Assembly (NCBI GenBank): GCA_025359985.1
Contig: JANYDB010000113.1
Coordinates: 1 to 64,000 of the forward strand
DNA: 64,000 bases
DNA from: Burkholderiales bacterium
Lineage (GTDB): Bacteria > Pseudomonadota > Gammaproteobacteria > Burkholderiales > Usitatibacteraceae
Direction: 5' to 3'
Shown here piece after piece: positions 35,689 to 45,078 of this stretch. Both the position numbers and the translations under genes were made by a program. The notes below the pieces were generated by a model that was not told where the DNA came from, made no database searches, and worked only from the letters and a program-made list of their open reading frames with translations. Each line of letters begins with the position of its first letter. Position 1 is the first letter of the stretch.

Positions 35689-37100
35689 GCTGATTTTCGG
35701 GAAATTTGCGCCGGCTGAAATAGCGCTTGTAATGCAGCACGCGGCAGCTTTCCAGTGTCATTGCGCGGTAAAACATCTACAAACAGCAGCGGGCGAGGCA
35801 AAAAGACGACATCAATATGTTCACGAAGTGCAGCGAGTAATTGTGCTGAGGTCACGCCAGGCGCAACCACGCATGCTGCCAGCCTGGTGACCTCTGAGGT
35901 GCGTAAGGTATGTGAGGCGTGTGAGGCGTGTGAGGCGTGAGAAATAACACGAGCATCGTTTTCATCCGGCATATAAAAAACGCCATCTACTACGCCCGGA
36001 ATAGTATTAAGCAAATAATTTAAGCTCGCCAGCGAATGCCGTTTGCCTGCAATATTAACCAGATCAGACAAACGACCATGCAGTAAAAAAAATTCAGCTG
36101 TAAGGGGCTCAATAATATCGTTCATGACAATCTGAGTGACGATATGACTGCCACAGGCATAGGTATTATCGCCATCGACAACTAATTTAATGCCCGGCAG
36201 TAGCTCCCATTGCAAGTTTTGTGTTGCCCGTCTGGTTGCAATCAAACCTGTTTCTGTACTGCCATAGATTTCTATCAATGGCGCCTGCCAGCGAGCTTCA
36301 ATGGACTGCGCAAGCGTCAATGAAAGTGGCGCAGTGGCTGATACAACGCATGCAATTTCGGGCATCGCCAGTTCTGCATCCATCAACGCGCGGAGATGCA
36401 CTGGCGAAGAAACCAATATACGCGGGGCTTGTGCATTCGTCAGTGCGCGACAAATATCGGCGGGGTAAAAAGGCTGAGCATGGCTCAATGCATGGCCACT
36501 TTGCCAAGCCATCAACACGGTGGATTCAAAGCCGTACATATGCTGCGACGGTACAGTGCCGATCAAAGTGCAGGGAAGGGCATTGTCTAGCAGACCCAAT
36601 CGAGATGCCTCTGCCTGAACGCTGCTGACCAGTGCCCCCCAGGTTTTGTGATGCGGCGACGGTTCACCGGTTGAGCCTGAGGTAAATACGATCGCGATCA
36701 GCTGATTAGGGTCAATCTGCGGAACAGCAAATGTCGTGTTTTCATTTGCCGACATGATCGGATAACGCAACTGCGGCATATCCAATGTGCAGTCATCATT
36801 GTCAGTCAGGCAGAATACGTCCGGCGCAAAAGTTTTTAGCTGTCGCACCATTTCAGTGGTGTGAGCTGGTGGTAGCAGGCTGACTTTACCGGCCACAATC
36901 GCGGCGGCCAGTCCCACACTGAAACGGTAGCGATCACCACATGCATTAAGGAGATGCCCGCCAGGAAGCAGGCTTGCTGCAAGCTGATTCACATCAGCCA
37001 GAAATTGCTGACGCGTCACCGAGCCATCGTCACACCAGGCAATAATGTTGTCTGGAGACGGGTGCACCACCAGGGGCAGCAGCGGCAGGATGGGTGGCAC
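35685..37100 (-). CDS. AMP-binding acyl/aryl-activating enzyme (ApeH type)
   Basis: 471 residues. Adenylation motifs: IVFTSGSTGEPSPHHKTWGAL (phosphate loop, A3), IEIYGSTETGLIATR (A5), LLHGRLSDLVNIAGKR (A7-A8) and PRNDTGKLPRAAL (A10 with the catalytic Lys). It should activate the hydroxybenzoate and load it on the ACP. An insertion near residue 390 (SHASHASHASHT) is coded by three 9-bp units TGTGAGGCG on the plus strand (35911-35937); the unit keeps the frame. The 5' end of its transcript overlaps the membrane-protein gene region by only a few bases. Confidence 0.85.
   Translation of the reverse strand: MPPILPLLPLVVHPSPDNIIAWCDDGSVTRQQFLADVNQLAASLLPGGHLLNACGDRYRFSVGLAAAIVAGKVSLLPPAHTTEMVRQLKTFAPDVFCLTDNDDCTLDMPQLRYPIMSANENTTFAVPQIDPNQLIAIVFTSGSTGEPSPHHKTWGALVSSVQAEASRLGLLDNALPCTLIGTVPSQHMYGFESTVLMAWQSGHALSHAQPFYPADICRALTNAQAPRILVSSPVHLRALMDAELAMPEIACVVSATAPLSLTLAQSIEARWQAPLIEIYGSTETGLIATRRATQNLQWELLPGIKLVVDGDNTYACGSHIVTQIVMNDIIEPLTAEFFLLHGRLSDLVNIAGKRHSLASLNYLLNTIPGVVDGVFYMPDENDARVISHASHASHASHTLRTSEVTRLAACVVAPGVTSAQLLAALREHIDVVFLPRPLLFVDVLPRNDTGKLPRAALQALFQPAQISRKSA
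35911..35937 (+). repeat. Three tandem 9-bp units inside the adenylation gene
   Basis: TGTGAGGCG is repeated perfectly three times at 35911-35937, coding Ser-His-Ala repeats on the minus strand. The unit length is a multiple of three, so copy-number change would alter the loop but not the frame. Confidence 0.8.
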
Positions 37101-37105
37101 GTTAA

Positions 37106-37798
37106 TCAGCGTCGATCAACTTGAGGCGGTGCTGACGGTTTCCAATACGCACGTACCGCATCGAGAATATGCCCGTGCTGTGCATCGGGAAGCACCTGTG
37201 TGCGAACTCCGTATTCCGCTATGAACATAAGCGCAACCAGCGGCAGTGTTAGGAAATTAGCAAACAACGACCATGTCGAAAGCGTTGTCAGAAAAAACAG
37301 TAAAGTCGATATCAATGTCATTGCCGCAAAAAACAAAGCCCAAGCGATTGTGACTTGGCGCGTATATTTTTCATGCTGTGGTGCCAATGGGGTCAGCGGC
37401 GCATGCGGTGAATGCACCGCCTGTGCAAATCGTGTGCAAAGTGGCTTCTGTCCCTTGAGCAAAGTGCGGGCAAAAGTCATAAACAATATCAATTGCATGC
37501 CCGCATGCTGGATCCAATACACCACCCCGAAATGTTGCACCAGCAGGGGCCAGCTTAGGCATAGTGCAACACATCCCAGCGTGAATAAGCACAGCAGGCT
37601 AATTCGTAAAGACCGGCGCATGGCTGAACCGAGAATCGCACGCCAAGCCAACGCCAATACAATCAGGAGCAACGGTGCTATTGAAACCAGCGCACCCAGA
37701 TTGCCATGCTGTGGCGATGCGCTAGTGTAATGGGATAGCAGGGCATAACCGATTATCAGCGCGGCAATACCCAGCCAGCGCAAAGACCGGATGCTCAT
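37106..37798 (-). CDS. Polytopic membrane protein of the pigment cluster
   Basis: 230 residues with about six hydrophobic segments (LGIAALIIGYALLSHYT; LGALVSIAPLLLIVLALAWRAIL; LLCLFTLGCVALCLSWPLL; WALFFAAMTLISTLLFFLTTLSTWSLFANFLTLPLVALMFIAEYGVRTQVL). It resembles the COG4648-like membrane protein that is usual between the ACP and the adenylation enzyme in aryl-polyene clusters (ApeG-like). Its function there is not established. It overlaps the ACP stop by one base and ends six bases before the adenylation enzyme. Confidence 0.72.
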   Translation of the reverse strand: MSIRSLRWLGIAALIIGYALLSHYTSASPQHGNLGALVSIAPLLLIVLALAWRAILGSAMRRSLRISLLCLFTLGCVALCLSWPLLVQHFGVVYWIQHAGMQLILFMTFARTLLKGQKPLCTRFAQAVHSPHAPLTPLAPQHEKYTRQVTIAWALFFAAMTLISTLLFFLTTLSTWSLFANFLTLPLVALMFIAEYGVRTQVLPDAQHGHILDAVRAYWKPSAPPQVDRR

Positions 37799-38121
37799 TA
37801 GCGGGTTCTCTGTGCAACGATAAAGTCTGTAAGACTCTGCAATGAACTGAAAATGTGTTTGTTGTCCGCGCTGTCGGTTTTTAACTGAAAACCATAACGC
37901 TTTGAAACAACCAGTGCGACTTCAAGAATATCAATTGAGTCCAGCCCCAGACCTTCACCATAAAGTGGGGCATCTGGCGCTATTTGATCGGCCGTCACTT
38001 CCAGATTCAGACATTCAACGATTAGCAGTGCAACTTCTAATTGCATCGCGGTCGCGGTGGCCGGTGTGACCGCAGTGGCAGGGTTCGAAGCGATGGCAGG
38101 GATAAGGTTAATTTGCGTCAT
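37798..38121 (-). CDS. Acyl carrier protein of the polyene synthase
   Basis: 107 residues. The phosphopantetheine site is Ser62 in GEGLGLDSIDILEVAL, and the helices around it match type II ACPs. The first ~25 residues (IPAIASNPATAVTPATATA) look like a disordered Ala/Thr extension; an internal ATG at 38046 would give an 82-residue ACP of normal length. Only one ACP gene is visible although aryl-polyene clusters usually have two. It heads the minus-strand operon. A candidate promoter lies just upstream (-35 TTGCCT, -10 TATTTT, 17-base spacer). Confidence 0.85.
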   Translation of the reverse strand: MTQINLIPAIASNPATAVTPATATAMQLEVALLIVECLNLEVTADQIAPDAPLYGEGLGLDSIDILEVALVVSKRYGFQLKTDSADNKHIFSSLQSLTDFIVAQRTR

Positions 38122-38587
38122 GTTTTTATTTTATAAAATATATTGGGTGTGAAGCCTAGGCAACATGCAACGAACTTAATCCCATATTTTACCCACATAA
38201 ATCAATTGTTCGCGTCAGCGATAGGTTTGTACGTCACGGTTAATACTCTACAGTTGTGCATTGAAAAGATTACGTCAGCCTTATGCGCCATAGAATTTCA
38301 TTTAAAAAGCAAAACTCCTTTGCCAGAGCGCGTTTTAGGGCATAAAGGCCTCAAATTCTGCACCAGTGCTAGTTTATTAAATTTCACATGACGTTTATCG
38401 GCTAATTCTTGACAAAGAAGCCGTGTTCTAGAAATAGCATCTCTGTACTCAATAGCATTTTTCCAGCACAATTTATAATTTAACATAATATAAATTATAC
38501 GCAAAATGGCAATCTTATCTAAGGGGCTTCTGGAGTCTATGGCAATCTTGCCTGTTAGGTTAAAGCAAGATTTCTGGCTAACAGGAT
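38122..38587. other. Intergenic region with operon promoter and interleaved inverted repeats
   Basis: AT-rich, with no gene supported. On the minus strand TTGCCT (38158-38163) and TATTTT (38135-38140) with a 17-base spacer could be a sigma-70 promoter for the pigment operon, but would give a very short leader if the ACP starts at 38121. At 38544-38585 two 8-bp stems interleave (see separate entry). A 68-codon frame at 38298-38504 has no supporting features. Confidence 0.4.
38544..38585. other. Two interleaved 8-bp inverted repeats, possible H-type pseudoknot
   Basis: AATCTTGC (38544-38551) is complementary to GCAAGATT (38565-38572), and CCTGTTAG (38551-38558) to CTAACAGG (38578-38585). The order A-B-A'-B' is that of a pseudoknot or of two mutually exclusive hairpins. 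It lies 3 bases beyond the stop of the Hsp70-like gene (minus strand). Function is unknown. Confidence 0.45.
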
Positions 38588-39889
38588 TTATGCAAATCGG
38601 CGTTGCGCATAGATGCCGAGACCCATCGCGACGCTGGCAAATCTGTCACCAAAGACACGTTCGGCTTGATGGAATGCTTCTCCAATTCGCTCTGATAGAA
38701 AACTCAAGCCGGTTGAACCGCCCGTAAAATACAGTGCATCAATCTGAGATGGCTTTAGGCCAGCTTGTTGCACAGTGACTTTCGCTGCGGCAACAATTTT
38801 ATGAACATGATCATTCAGTGATGCAAAAACATCGCTGACGGATAAATTTACATGCAGTGCATGCTCGACTGCAGCCAAATCAATATGAGCAGCGTCATGA
38901 AGTGATACGGCAATCTTTGCTGCCTCGGCTTTGGCCGCAAGATGGTGTCCTAAGCGGTGACTAATGACGCGAATCAGTCTGCGATACTTTATTTTGTCGG
39001 CATACATGCTCGCCATTTGTCTAAGCTCAATCATACGATTGGCGCCGTAAACCGTGTTGATCAAATGCCAGGTCGCCAAATCAAAATAAACTGAGCCGGG
39101 TACCCACTTGCCGTCTGGTCCCTGTGAACCCAAACCTAACAAGGGCATGATGGATGATAAATTAACGGCCCGGTCAAAATCAGTACCTGCAATATGTACG
39201 CCAAAGTTGCCCAGAATATCACCTGCACGCTCTGATTTTGAGTGGCGTGCAGGGCTTGTTCTGACGATAGAAAAATCAGATGTGCCGCCGCCAATATCGG
39301 CTACCAGCACCATCTTTTCAGTCGATATTCGCGATTCATAGTCGAGTGCTGCCGCAATCGGCTCATACTGAAATGCCACTTCTTCAAAGCCGATTGCATG
39401 CGCAGCAGACTCTAGCGCGTTTTGCGCTTTTAAATCTCGAACCGGATTGTCATCAACAAAAAAAACCGGACGACCGATTACGACTCGCGCTAGCTTGTGG
39501 AGATGCTGCCGCTCTGCAACTGTTTTTAGGTGTTTTAGAAAACCTCCTACAACATCAACATATTTAACGGTCAAACCTAATCCAATGTCGGTTGTCTGCT
39601 CAATCAAATCTGAACCCAAAATACTTTTCATAGACCTCATTAGACGTCCATCGTAACCATCAACATAAGCTGCAATGGCCTCACGGCCATAAGCGCGAGT
39701 GCTGTCTTCGGCGTTGTAAAAAACGGCAGTAGGCAATGTGCGAAACAATGCGGGTGAGGATTGTCCGGCGCCCTCCTCCAATATTGCAAGACGTAAATGC
39801 CCTGCTGCGGTGTGATCTGGCAATGCCAGCGCTGAATTTGAGGTGCCAAAATCGATGGCACAGAAATCATTTGGAGAGTTCGAGCGCAT
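38588..39889 (-). CDS. yegD: Hsp70-family chaperone-like protein (YegD type)
   Basis: 433 residues, an actin/Hsp70-fold ATPase without the C-terminal peptide-binding domain of DnaK. The phosphate-1 loop is CAIDFGTSNSALAL, then RPVFFVDD, YEPIAAALDYE, LVADIGGGTSDFSIV (phosphate 2) and FTGGSTGLSFLSERI (adenosine loop). This shortened form matches YegD of E. coli, whose role is unclear. It is transcribed toward the pigment operon and preceded by a tRNA gene, so it is not obviously part of either operon. Confidence 0.85.
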   Translation of the reverse strand: MRSNSPNDFCAIDFGTSNSALALPDHTAAGHLRLAILEEGAGQSSPALFRTLPTAVFYNAEDSTRAYGREAIAAYVDGYDGRLMRSMKSILGSDLIEQTTDIGLGLTVKYVDVVGGFLKHLKTVAERQHLHKLARVVIGRPVFFVDDNPVRDLKAQNALESAAHAIGFEEVAFQYEPIAAALDYESRISTEKMVLVADIGGGTSDFSIVRTSPARHSKSERAGDILGNFGVHIAGTDFDRAVNLSSIMPLLGLGSQGPDGKWVPGSVYFDLATWHLINTVYGANRMIELRQMASMYADKIKYRRLIRVISHRLGHHLAAKAEAAKIAVSLHDAAHIDLAAVEHALHVNLSVSDVFASLNDHVHKIVAAAKVTVQQAGLKPSQIDALYFTGGSTGLSFLSERIGEAFHQAERVFGDRFASVAMGLGIYAQRRFA

Positions 39890-39953
39890 AATTTTTTAAA
39901 AGCCAATATGATGCTAAAAATATAAAATGCGAAATACTAAACACGAAATACAA

Positions 39954-39981
39954 AAAGCCAGTTAGCGGACTAACTGGCTTT
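39954..39981 (-). terminator. Terminator downstream of tRNA-Pro
   Basis: A 12-bp stem (AAAGCCAGTTAG at 39954-39965, CTAACTGGCTTT at 39970-39981) with loop CGGA. Reading the minus strand it is followed by a T run. It lies 73 bases downstream of the tRNA 3' end. Confidence 0.8.
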
Positions 39982-40054
39982 CAGGCGGTCTGTATTAACA
40001 GCGCACACGTGACGCTAAAAATCTTTATTACAACAGATATTAATACTGATTAAT

Positions 40055-40132
<78 letters not shown>

Positions 40133-40168
40133 CCGAAGCCCAAATTATAGCTTGAATGCGCGTCTTAG

Positions 40169-40546
40169 TTACGCGCTCAGCATGGAAAGAATGCTTTTTA
40201 ATTCACTGCGCACTTGGCTGACATCCATTGACCGAGCGGCCTTGCTTGCAGCAGTTGTGCGTGATGATGAAGGCAGCGCTTCAGGACCATCGAGACGATT
40301 ACGCGCGCCGTTGATGGTGAACCCATGTTCGTATAAAAGCTCGCGAATACGACGAATTAAAAGCACTTCATGATGCTGATAATAGCGACGGTTTCCGCGA
40401 CGTTTAAGTGGTTTTAACTGAGTGAATTCTTGTTCCCAGTAACGAAGCACATGCGGTTTTACGCCGCAAAGCTCGCTTACTTCGCCGATTGTGAAATATC
40501 GCTTGGCCGGGATCGCCGGCAGGCTACTGGTAAGCGGCGCTTCCAT
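40169..40546 (-). CDS. MerR-family transcriptional regulator
   Basis: About 125 residues. A MerR-type winged helix ([25 protein letters not shown], near 17-41) is followed by the wing sequence [15 protein letters not shown] and a short C-terminal helix that lacks metal-binding cysteines. This small MerR protein regularly follows ihfA in betaproteobacteria. ATG 40546 is preferred to 40564 because GGAG lies upstream and the homology begins shortly after it. The start lies inside the 3' end of ihfA (overlap about 23 bases), which suggests coupled translation. Confidence 0.88.
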   Translation of the reverse strand: MEAPLTSSLPAIPAKRYFTIGEVSELCGVKPHVLRYWEQEFTQLKPLKRRGNRRYYQHHEVLLIRRIRELLYEHGFTINGARNRLDGPEALPSSSRTTAASKAARSMDVSQVRSELKSILSMLSA

Positions 40547-40838
40547 TAAACGACTTCTCCACAAGGCTCTTCAGTTTTTGACTGGCATGAAAAGTCACAA
40601 CACGACGCGCTGTGATCGGAATTTCTTCACCCGTTTTAGGGTTGCGCCCAGGGCGCTGAGGCTTATTACGCAACTGGAAATTGCCGAAGCCGGATAGCTT
40701 AACGCAGTCGCCCTTTTCCAATGCCATGCGAATTTCTTCAAAGAATGATTCGACCATATCCTTAGCCTCACGTTTATTGAGGCCGACTTTTTCGAACATT
40801 AAGTCCGCAAGTTCAGCTTTAGTCAGTGTTAATGTCAT
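40524..40838 (-). CDS. ihfA: Integration host factor subunit alpha
   Basis: 104 residues of the HU/IHF DNA-bending family. [87 protein letters not shown] contains the arm with the family Pro at [38 protein letters not shown] and [10 protein letters not shown] are the alpha-subunit pattern. It sits directly after pheT, its standard place. Confidence 0.95.
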   Translation of the reverse strand: MTLTLTKAELADLMFEKVGLNKREAKDMVESFFEEIRMALEKGDCVKLSGFGNFQLRNKPQRPGRNPKTGEEIPITARRVVTFHASQKLKSLVEKSFNGSAAYQ

Positions 40839-40846
40839 TTTTATGT

Positions 40847-43231
40847 TTATTTTCTGATAGTTGCGCCGTATTTCTCTGACATTACTTCAACTATTTTGGC
40901 CACGATTTGGTCGCATTCAGTATCTGTTAAAGTTCTATCAGTATCCTGCATAACTATACGGAAGGCAAGGCTTTTTTGCCCAAAAGGCAGGTTGGCACCG
41001 CGATACAAGTCAAACAAATTAAAGTCAATAATATGCGGTAATTTGAGGTTCAAAACAGCATCAATCATGGCTTGAACAGGCACTGATTCCGCCACCATAA
41101 CCGCCACATCACGGCGCACACTTTGCATACGTGAAACAGGTTTGTGACGAGGCGATTCTGAATTGATCAATGCATCAACAATGAGTTCAAACATAATGGG
41201 GGCCGTGGGCAATTCATATTGTTGCTGCCAGCGCGGGTGCAGCTCGCCTAAAAAGCCCGCCTGCTTTCCATCAATGAGGATTGAAGCTGAGCGACCCGGA
41301 TGCAGGGCGGGATGCGCCAGTGGCTCAAAACGTGCGTGGAGACCCTGCAACAACACCTCTATATCGCCCTTGACCGCAAAAAAATCAACTTTGATGGCCT
41401 TGTCTTCACCCCACTGCTCAGCATGGAGTGGGCCATAGGCTAAGCCGCCCAATTGTTCTGGCTGGGCTTTTAATGTGGCTTCGTCGCTATTGAAGCAACG
41501 ACCTAACTCGAACAGACGAAGGCGAGTTTCACCGCGATTCAGGTTATTTTTCAGCGAAGCAATCAAGCCACCGATAAGGCTGCTACGCATGACGCTCATC
41601 TGGCTAGAAATCGGATTGGTCAGCTTGACCGGATGGGCATTGCCACCAAAATCGGCTTCCCATGTTTCCGGCACAAAGCTGTAGTTAATGACTTCCTGAT
41701 AGCCTAGATCGGCCACGCTATGCCTGATAGCAGCACGCGTACGCCGACCTTCTGGAATATCCATAATGGCAACAGATGATATTGGCGGTAGTGCAGGCAC
41801 TTTTTCATAGCCGTAAACACGAGCAATTTCCTCGACAAAATCCTCTTCAATATTTAAGTCAAAACGATATGACGGCGGTGTAACGAGTAGAGCGATTAAA
41901 GGTGCTGTGCCCTTTTCTACAACCTGACATTGCAGGCGTCTAAGAATACCAATCATGGTCGCATGCTCAATTTTCATGCCGATCAGCGCATTCACACGCG
42001 TTACACGAACCTCTACAGGCGGTTTGGCGGCTACCACTTGGATGGCTTCGATTACCGGGCCAATTTGAGTATCCGCGGTTCCACAAATTTGAATGGTAAG
42101 CGCTGTTGCGTATTCGATGCCCTCGCGAACTGACATCGGATCAACGCCACGCTCGAATCGATAGGCCGCATCGGAATTAATGCCCAGTTCGCGGGTTTTG
42201 CCCTGAATGGCGTCAGGATCGAAATAAGCCGCTTCGAAAAAAACGTGCTGGGTAGCGTCAGTGACCATGCTTTCAAAGCCGCCCATCACCCCTCCCAACG
42301 CGACTGGCCCGGCCTCGTCAGCAATGAGCAGCATGTCCGGCTTTAACACAACGTGCTGCTCATTGAGCAGATTCATTTCTTCACCCGCATTGGGGTAACG
42401 TACCTCAATCTCACCTTTGAGCTTGTCGTTATCAAATGCATGCATAGGGCCGCCACGCTCCAGCGTGAGGTAATTGGTGATATCGACCAGCGGCGAAATA
42501 GAACGAAAGCCAGCGCGTTCCAGACGTCGCCTCATCCATTCCGGGGTTGCGGCTTGGGGATTGATATGGGTAATAACACGACCCAGATACGCACTGCAGG
42601 ATTTTCCCGCAGAGAGTCTGATGGCGCGGGCTTCTATGATCGTTGGCGCTATTGGCGTGATGACCGGAATATTGAGTTTTGTACCCGTCACTGCAGCCAG
42701 ATCGCGTGCAATGCCGACCATCGACAAGCAATCGCCGCGGTTAGGGGTCAATTTTAATGTGAGGATGACATCATTAAGATCAAGATAGTCACGAATATCC
42801 CGACCAATCGGTGCGTCAGGCGGCAGTGCCAGTAAGCCGCCGTGATCTTCTGACAAACCTAATTCGCGTGCGGAACACAGCATGCCGTTTGAATCGATAC
42901 CGCGTAATTTTGCCTCCTTGATTTCCAAACCGGGCAACATAGCGCCCACTAAGGCGCATGGCACGCGCATGCCGACTGCAACATTGGGCGCGCCACAAAC
43001 GATTTGCAACAGATGGCCGCTACCAACATCAACTTCAGTCACACGAAGTTTGTCTGCATTGGGGTGAGGGCTAACAGTTTTAACTTCGGCCACAACGATT
43101 TTATTGTAGGGCGGCGCTACAGGCGTTATCTCTTCCACCTCAAGCCCTGCCATGGTGAGTGTGTGCGCAAGATCATCTATCGACAAATCAATATCGACCA
43201 GTGTTTTAAGCCAATTTACAGATACTTTCAT
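40847..43231 (-). CDS. pheT: Phenylalanyl-tRNA synthetase beta subunit
   Basis: 794 residues. The EMAP/OB tRNA-binding domain covers about 40-150 ([38 protein letters not shown]). The B3/B4 editing domain follows ([15 protein letters not shown]). The B5 and core class II-like region are around 400-680. An FDX-ACB anticodon-binding domain closes the C-terminus ([52 protein letters not shown]). Length is standard. It follows pheS with a short gap and precedes ihfA, as in most proteobacteria. Confidence 0.96.
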   Translation of the reverse strand: MKVSVNWLKTLVDIDLSIDDLAHTLTMAGLEVEEITPVAPPYNKIVVAEVKTVSPHPNADKLRVTEVDVGSGHLLQIVCGAPNVAVGMRVPCALVGAMLPGLEIKEAKLRGIDSNGMLCSARELGLSEDHGGLLALPPDAPIGRDIRDYLDLNDVILTLKLTPNRGDCLSMVGIARDLAAVTGTKLNIPVITPIAPTIIEARAIRLSAGKSCSAYLGRVITHINPQAATPEWMRRRLERAGFRSISPLVDITNYLTLERGGPMHAFDNDKLKGEIEVRYPNAGEEMNLLNEQHVVLKPDMLLIADEAGPVALGGVMGGFESMVTDATQHVFFEAAYFDPDAIQGKTRELGINSDAAYRFERGVDPMSVREGIEYATALTIQICGTADTQIGPVIEAIQVVAAKPPVEVRVTRVNALIGMKIEHATMIGILRRLQCQVVEKGTAPLIALLVTPPSYRFDLNIEEDFVEEIARVYGYEKVPALPPISSVAIMDIPEGRRTRAAIRHSVADLGYQEVINYSFVPETWEADFGGNAHPVKLTNPISSQMSVMRSSLIGGLIASLKNNLNRGETRLRLFELGRCFNSDEATLKAQPEQLGGLAYGPLHAEQWGEDKAIKVDFFAVKGDIEVLLQGLHARFEPLAHPALHPGRSASILIDGKQAGFLGELHPRWQQQYELPTAPIMFELIVDALINSESPRHKPVSRMQSVRRDVAVMVAESVPVQAMIDAVLNLKLPHIIDFNLFDLYRGANLPFGQKSLAFRIVMQDTDRTLTDTECDQIVAKIVEVMSEKYGATIRK

Positions 43232-43254
43232 CAGATATATTCCTGGTAATGCTA

Positions 43255-44256
43255 TTAGCGAAACTGGCTTAAAAATTTGATGTCATTGTCGAAGAATAAA
43301 CGCAAATCATTTACCCCGTATTTCAGCATGGCAAGGCGATCCAGCCCCATACCGAATGCGAATCCCGAGTATTTTTCAGGATCAATTCCGCCGTTTTTGA
43401 GTACCGCAGGATGCAATATGCCCGCACCACCAATTTCGAGCCATTTAATTTTGCCGCCTTTATTTTCCCATTCCATATCAAACTCTACGCCAGGCTCAAC
43501 GAAGGGAAAAAACGAAGGACGAAAACGAATATGCATATTGTCACGTTCAAAATAGGCATTCAAAAATTGGGTTAGTGTGCCCTTTAAATCAGCCAAGCTA
43601 ATGCCTTGATCGATCCATAATCCTTCCAACTGGTGAAACATGGGTGAGTGTGTAGCATCATGGTCGCAGCGATAGACGCGGCCGGGGCAAATGATGCGAA
43701 TCGGCGGCTTGTTTCCCAGCATGTGCCGAATTTGCACGGGTGATGTATGGGTGCGCAGGAGATTTTTTGATCCTTCAATGTAAAAAGTATCGTGCATTGA
43801 TCGAGCGGGATGATTTTCCGGCGTATTGAGCGCCGTGAAATTATAAAAATCAGTTTCGATTTCAGGGCCATCCACAACCGAGAAACCCATGGTCGCAAAC
43901 AATGCTTCAATGCGCTCCAGCGAACGGCTTACAGGATGCAATCCACCGGTGCCTGAGGTTCGGCCTGGCAAAGTAATATCGATGGCTTCGGCCGAAAGTT
44001 TAGCTTCCAGCTCAACATTCAAGATGCGGGCTTTTGCTGCATTAATTAGCGCTTCAACCTGGTTTTTCACCTCGTTGATAGCCGCGCCAGCCGTTTTCTT
44101 TTCGTCGGGCGGCAATTTACCGAGCGCTTTTAACTGCTCAGTCAGTGAGCCTGATTTACCCAAAAATCGTGCTTTGGTTTGTTCTAAATGCGGCACCGTC
44201 GTGGTTGCGGCAAGTGTGGCAGTGGCTTCCTGCAATATCGCCTGGAGATCGCTCAT
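43255..44256 (-). CDS. pheS: Phenylalanyl-tRNA synthetase alpha subunit
   Basis: Catalytic class II subunit. Starting at ATG 44256 gives 333 residues beginning [17 protein letters not shown], the usual N-terminal coiled coil. An in-frame TTG at 44301 would put the start inside the terminator loop region and is less likely. Motif 1 lies around [30 protein letters not shown]. Motif 2 is near [10 protein letters not shown] and [21 protein letters not shown]. Motif 3 is [25 protein letters not shown]-rich terminator hairpin lies 44 bases upstream. Confidence 0.96.
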   Translation of the reverse strand: MSDLQAILQEATATLAATTTVPHLEQTKARFLGKSGSLTEQLKALGKLPPDEKKTAGAAINEVKNQVEALINAAKARILNVELEAKLSAEAIDITLPGRTSGTGGLHPVSRSLERIEALFATMGFSVVDGPEIETDFYNFTALNTPENHPARSMHDTFYIEGSKNLLRTHTSPVQIRHMLGNKPPIRIICPGRVYRCDHDATHSPMFHQLEGLWIDQGISLADLKGTLTQFLNAYFERDNMHIRFRPSFFPFVEPGVEFDMEWENKGGKIKWLEIGGAGILHPAVLKNGGIDPEKYSGFAFGMGLDRLAMLKYGVNDLRLFFDNDIKFLSQFR

Positions 44257-44299
44257 TAACGCTCTATCTGAAAAGTCTGAAATGGGTAAAGCAAAAAAC

Positions 44300-44334
44300 A
44301 AAAGGCCCGCTCATTTAAGGGAAGCGGGCCTTTT
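44300..44334 (-). terminator. Intrinsic terminator between rplT and pheS
   Basis: A 12-bp GC-rich stem (AAAAGGCCCGCT at 44300-44311, AGCGGGCCTTTT at 44323-44334). On the minus strand it runs into GTTTTTTG. It lies inside an otherwise continuous operon, so it may be a partial terminator or an attenuator for pheST. I found no Phe-rich leader peptide in the 95-base gap. Confidence 0.75.
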
Positions 44335-44351
44335 GTATTAATACAGGAACT

Positions 44352-44711
44352 TTATGCGCTACGGGCCGCTTTCGCTTGCTCAATAAATTGCGCAAATGCG
44401 GGCTTATCCATCACCGCCAAATCGGCCAGAACTTTACGATCTACGTCGATTGCGGCGCGCTTCAAGCCGTTCATGAAAGTAGAGTAGTTCATGCCGCCGT
44501 TACGGGCTGCAGCGTTAATACGTGCAATCCACAACGCACGGAATACGCGTTTTTTATTGCGACGATCACGGTAGGCATATTGGCCAGCCTTCATGACCGC
44601 TTCTTTAGCGATACGGAAGACTTTGCTGCGACGACCGCGGTAGCCCTTGGCTAGATTAAGGATTTTCTTGTGGCGGGCGCGGGCTGTGACACCACGTTTA
44701 ACTCTTGGCAT
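44352..44711 (-). CDS. rplT: Ribosomal protein bL20
   Basis: 119 residues. [74 protein letters not shown] is the unmistakable bL20 sequence, in which basic N-terminal residues thread rRNA. In E. coli bL20 represses its own operon by binding the rpmI leader. It follows rpmI directly. Confidence 0.98.
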   Translation of the reverse strand: MPRVKRGVTARARHKKILNLAKGYRGRRSKVFRIAKEAVMKAGQYAYRDRRNKKRVFRALWIARINAAARNGGMNYSTFMNGLKRAAIDVDRKVLADLAVMDKPAFAQFIEQAKAARSA

Positions 44712-44723
44712 GGTGGCGCTCCT

Positions 44724-44921
44724 TTACGCGTAAGGCAACATCGCGCGAACACTCACGATGTTGGTTTTATGAATTTCGGCTGTACCGCGAAGTTGACGCT
44801 TGGATTTAGTCGTCTTCTTGGTCAGAATGTGGCGTTTGAACGCCTGTGAGCGCTTGATGGAGCCTGATCCGCGCACTTTAAAGCGTTTGGCTGCTCCACT
44901 CTTGGTCTTCATTTTTGGCAT
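44724..44921 (-). CDS. rpmI: Ribosomal protein bL35
   Basis: 65 residues. [46 protein letters not shown] is the bL35 signature. It lies between infC (157-base gap) and rplT (12-base gap), the standard order. The longer gap to infC is where the translational operator for bL20 usually sits. Confidence 0.97.
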   Translation of the reverse strand: MPKMKTKSGAAKRFKVRGSGSIKRSQAFKRHILTKKTTKSKRQLRGTAEIHKTNIVSVRAMLPYA

Positions 44922-45078
44922 GTCATTTCCTTGATTAGCCTTACCGCAGCAGGTGGCGAAACATTTTCGCGCTTGAAACCTGAAGACGGCTTATTTGCAT
45001 CATTCACTCAATGGTTTTATCCAGAGAACACGGTTGATGCCCCGCCGCTGCAAATACAAAATTTAAAACTAAGGCCAG

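Noticed and set aside
38298-38504. 68-codon minus-strand frame between the ACP and Hsp70-like genes
   Set aside because: No ribosome site, no recognisable domain, AT-rich start; most likely chance.
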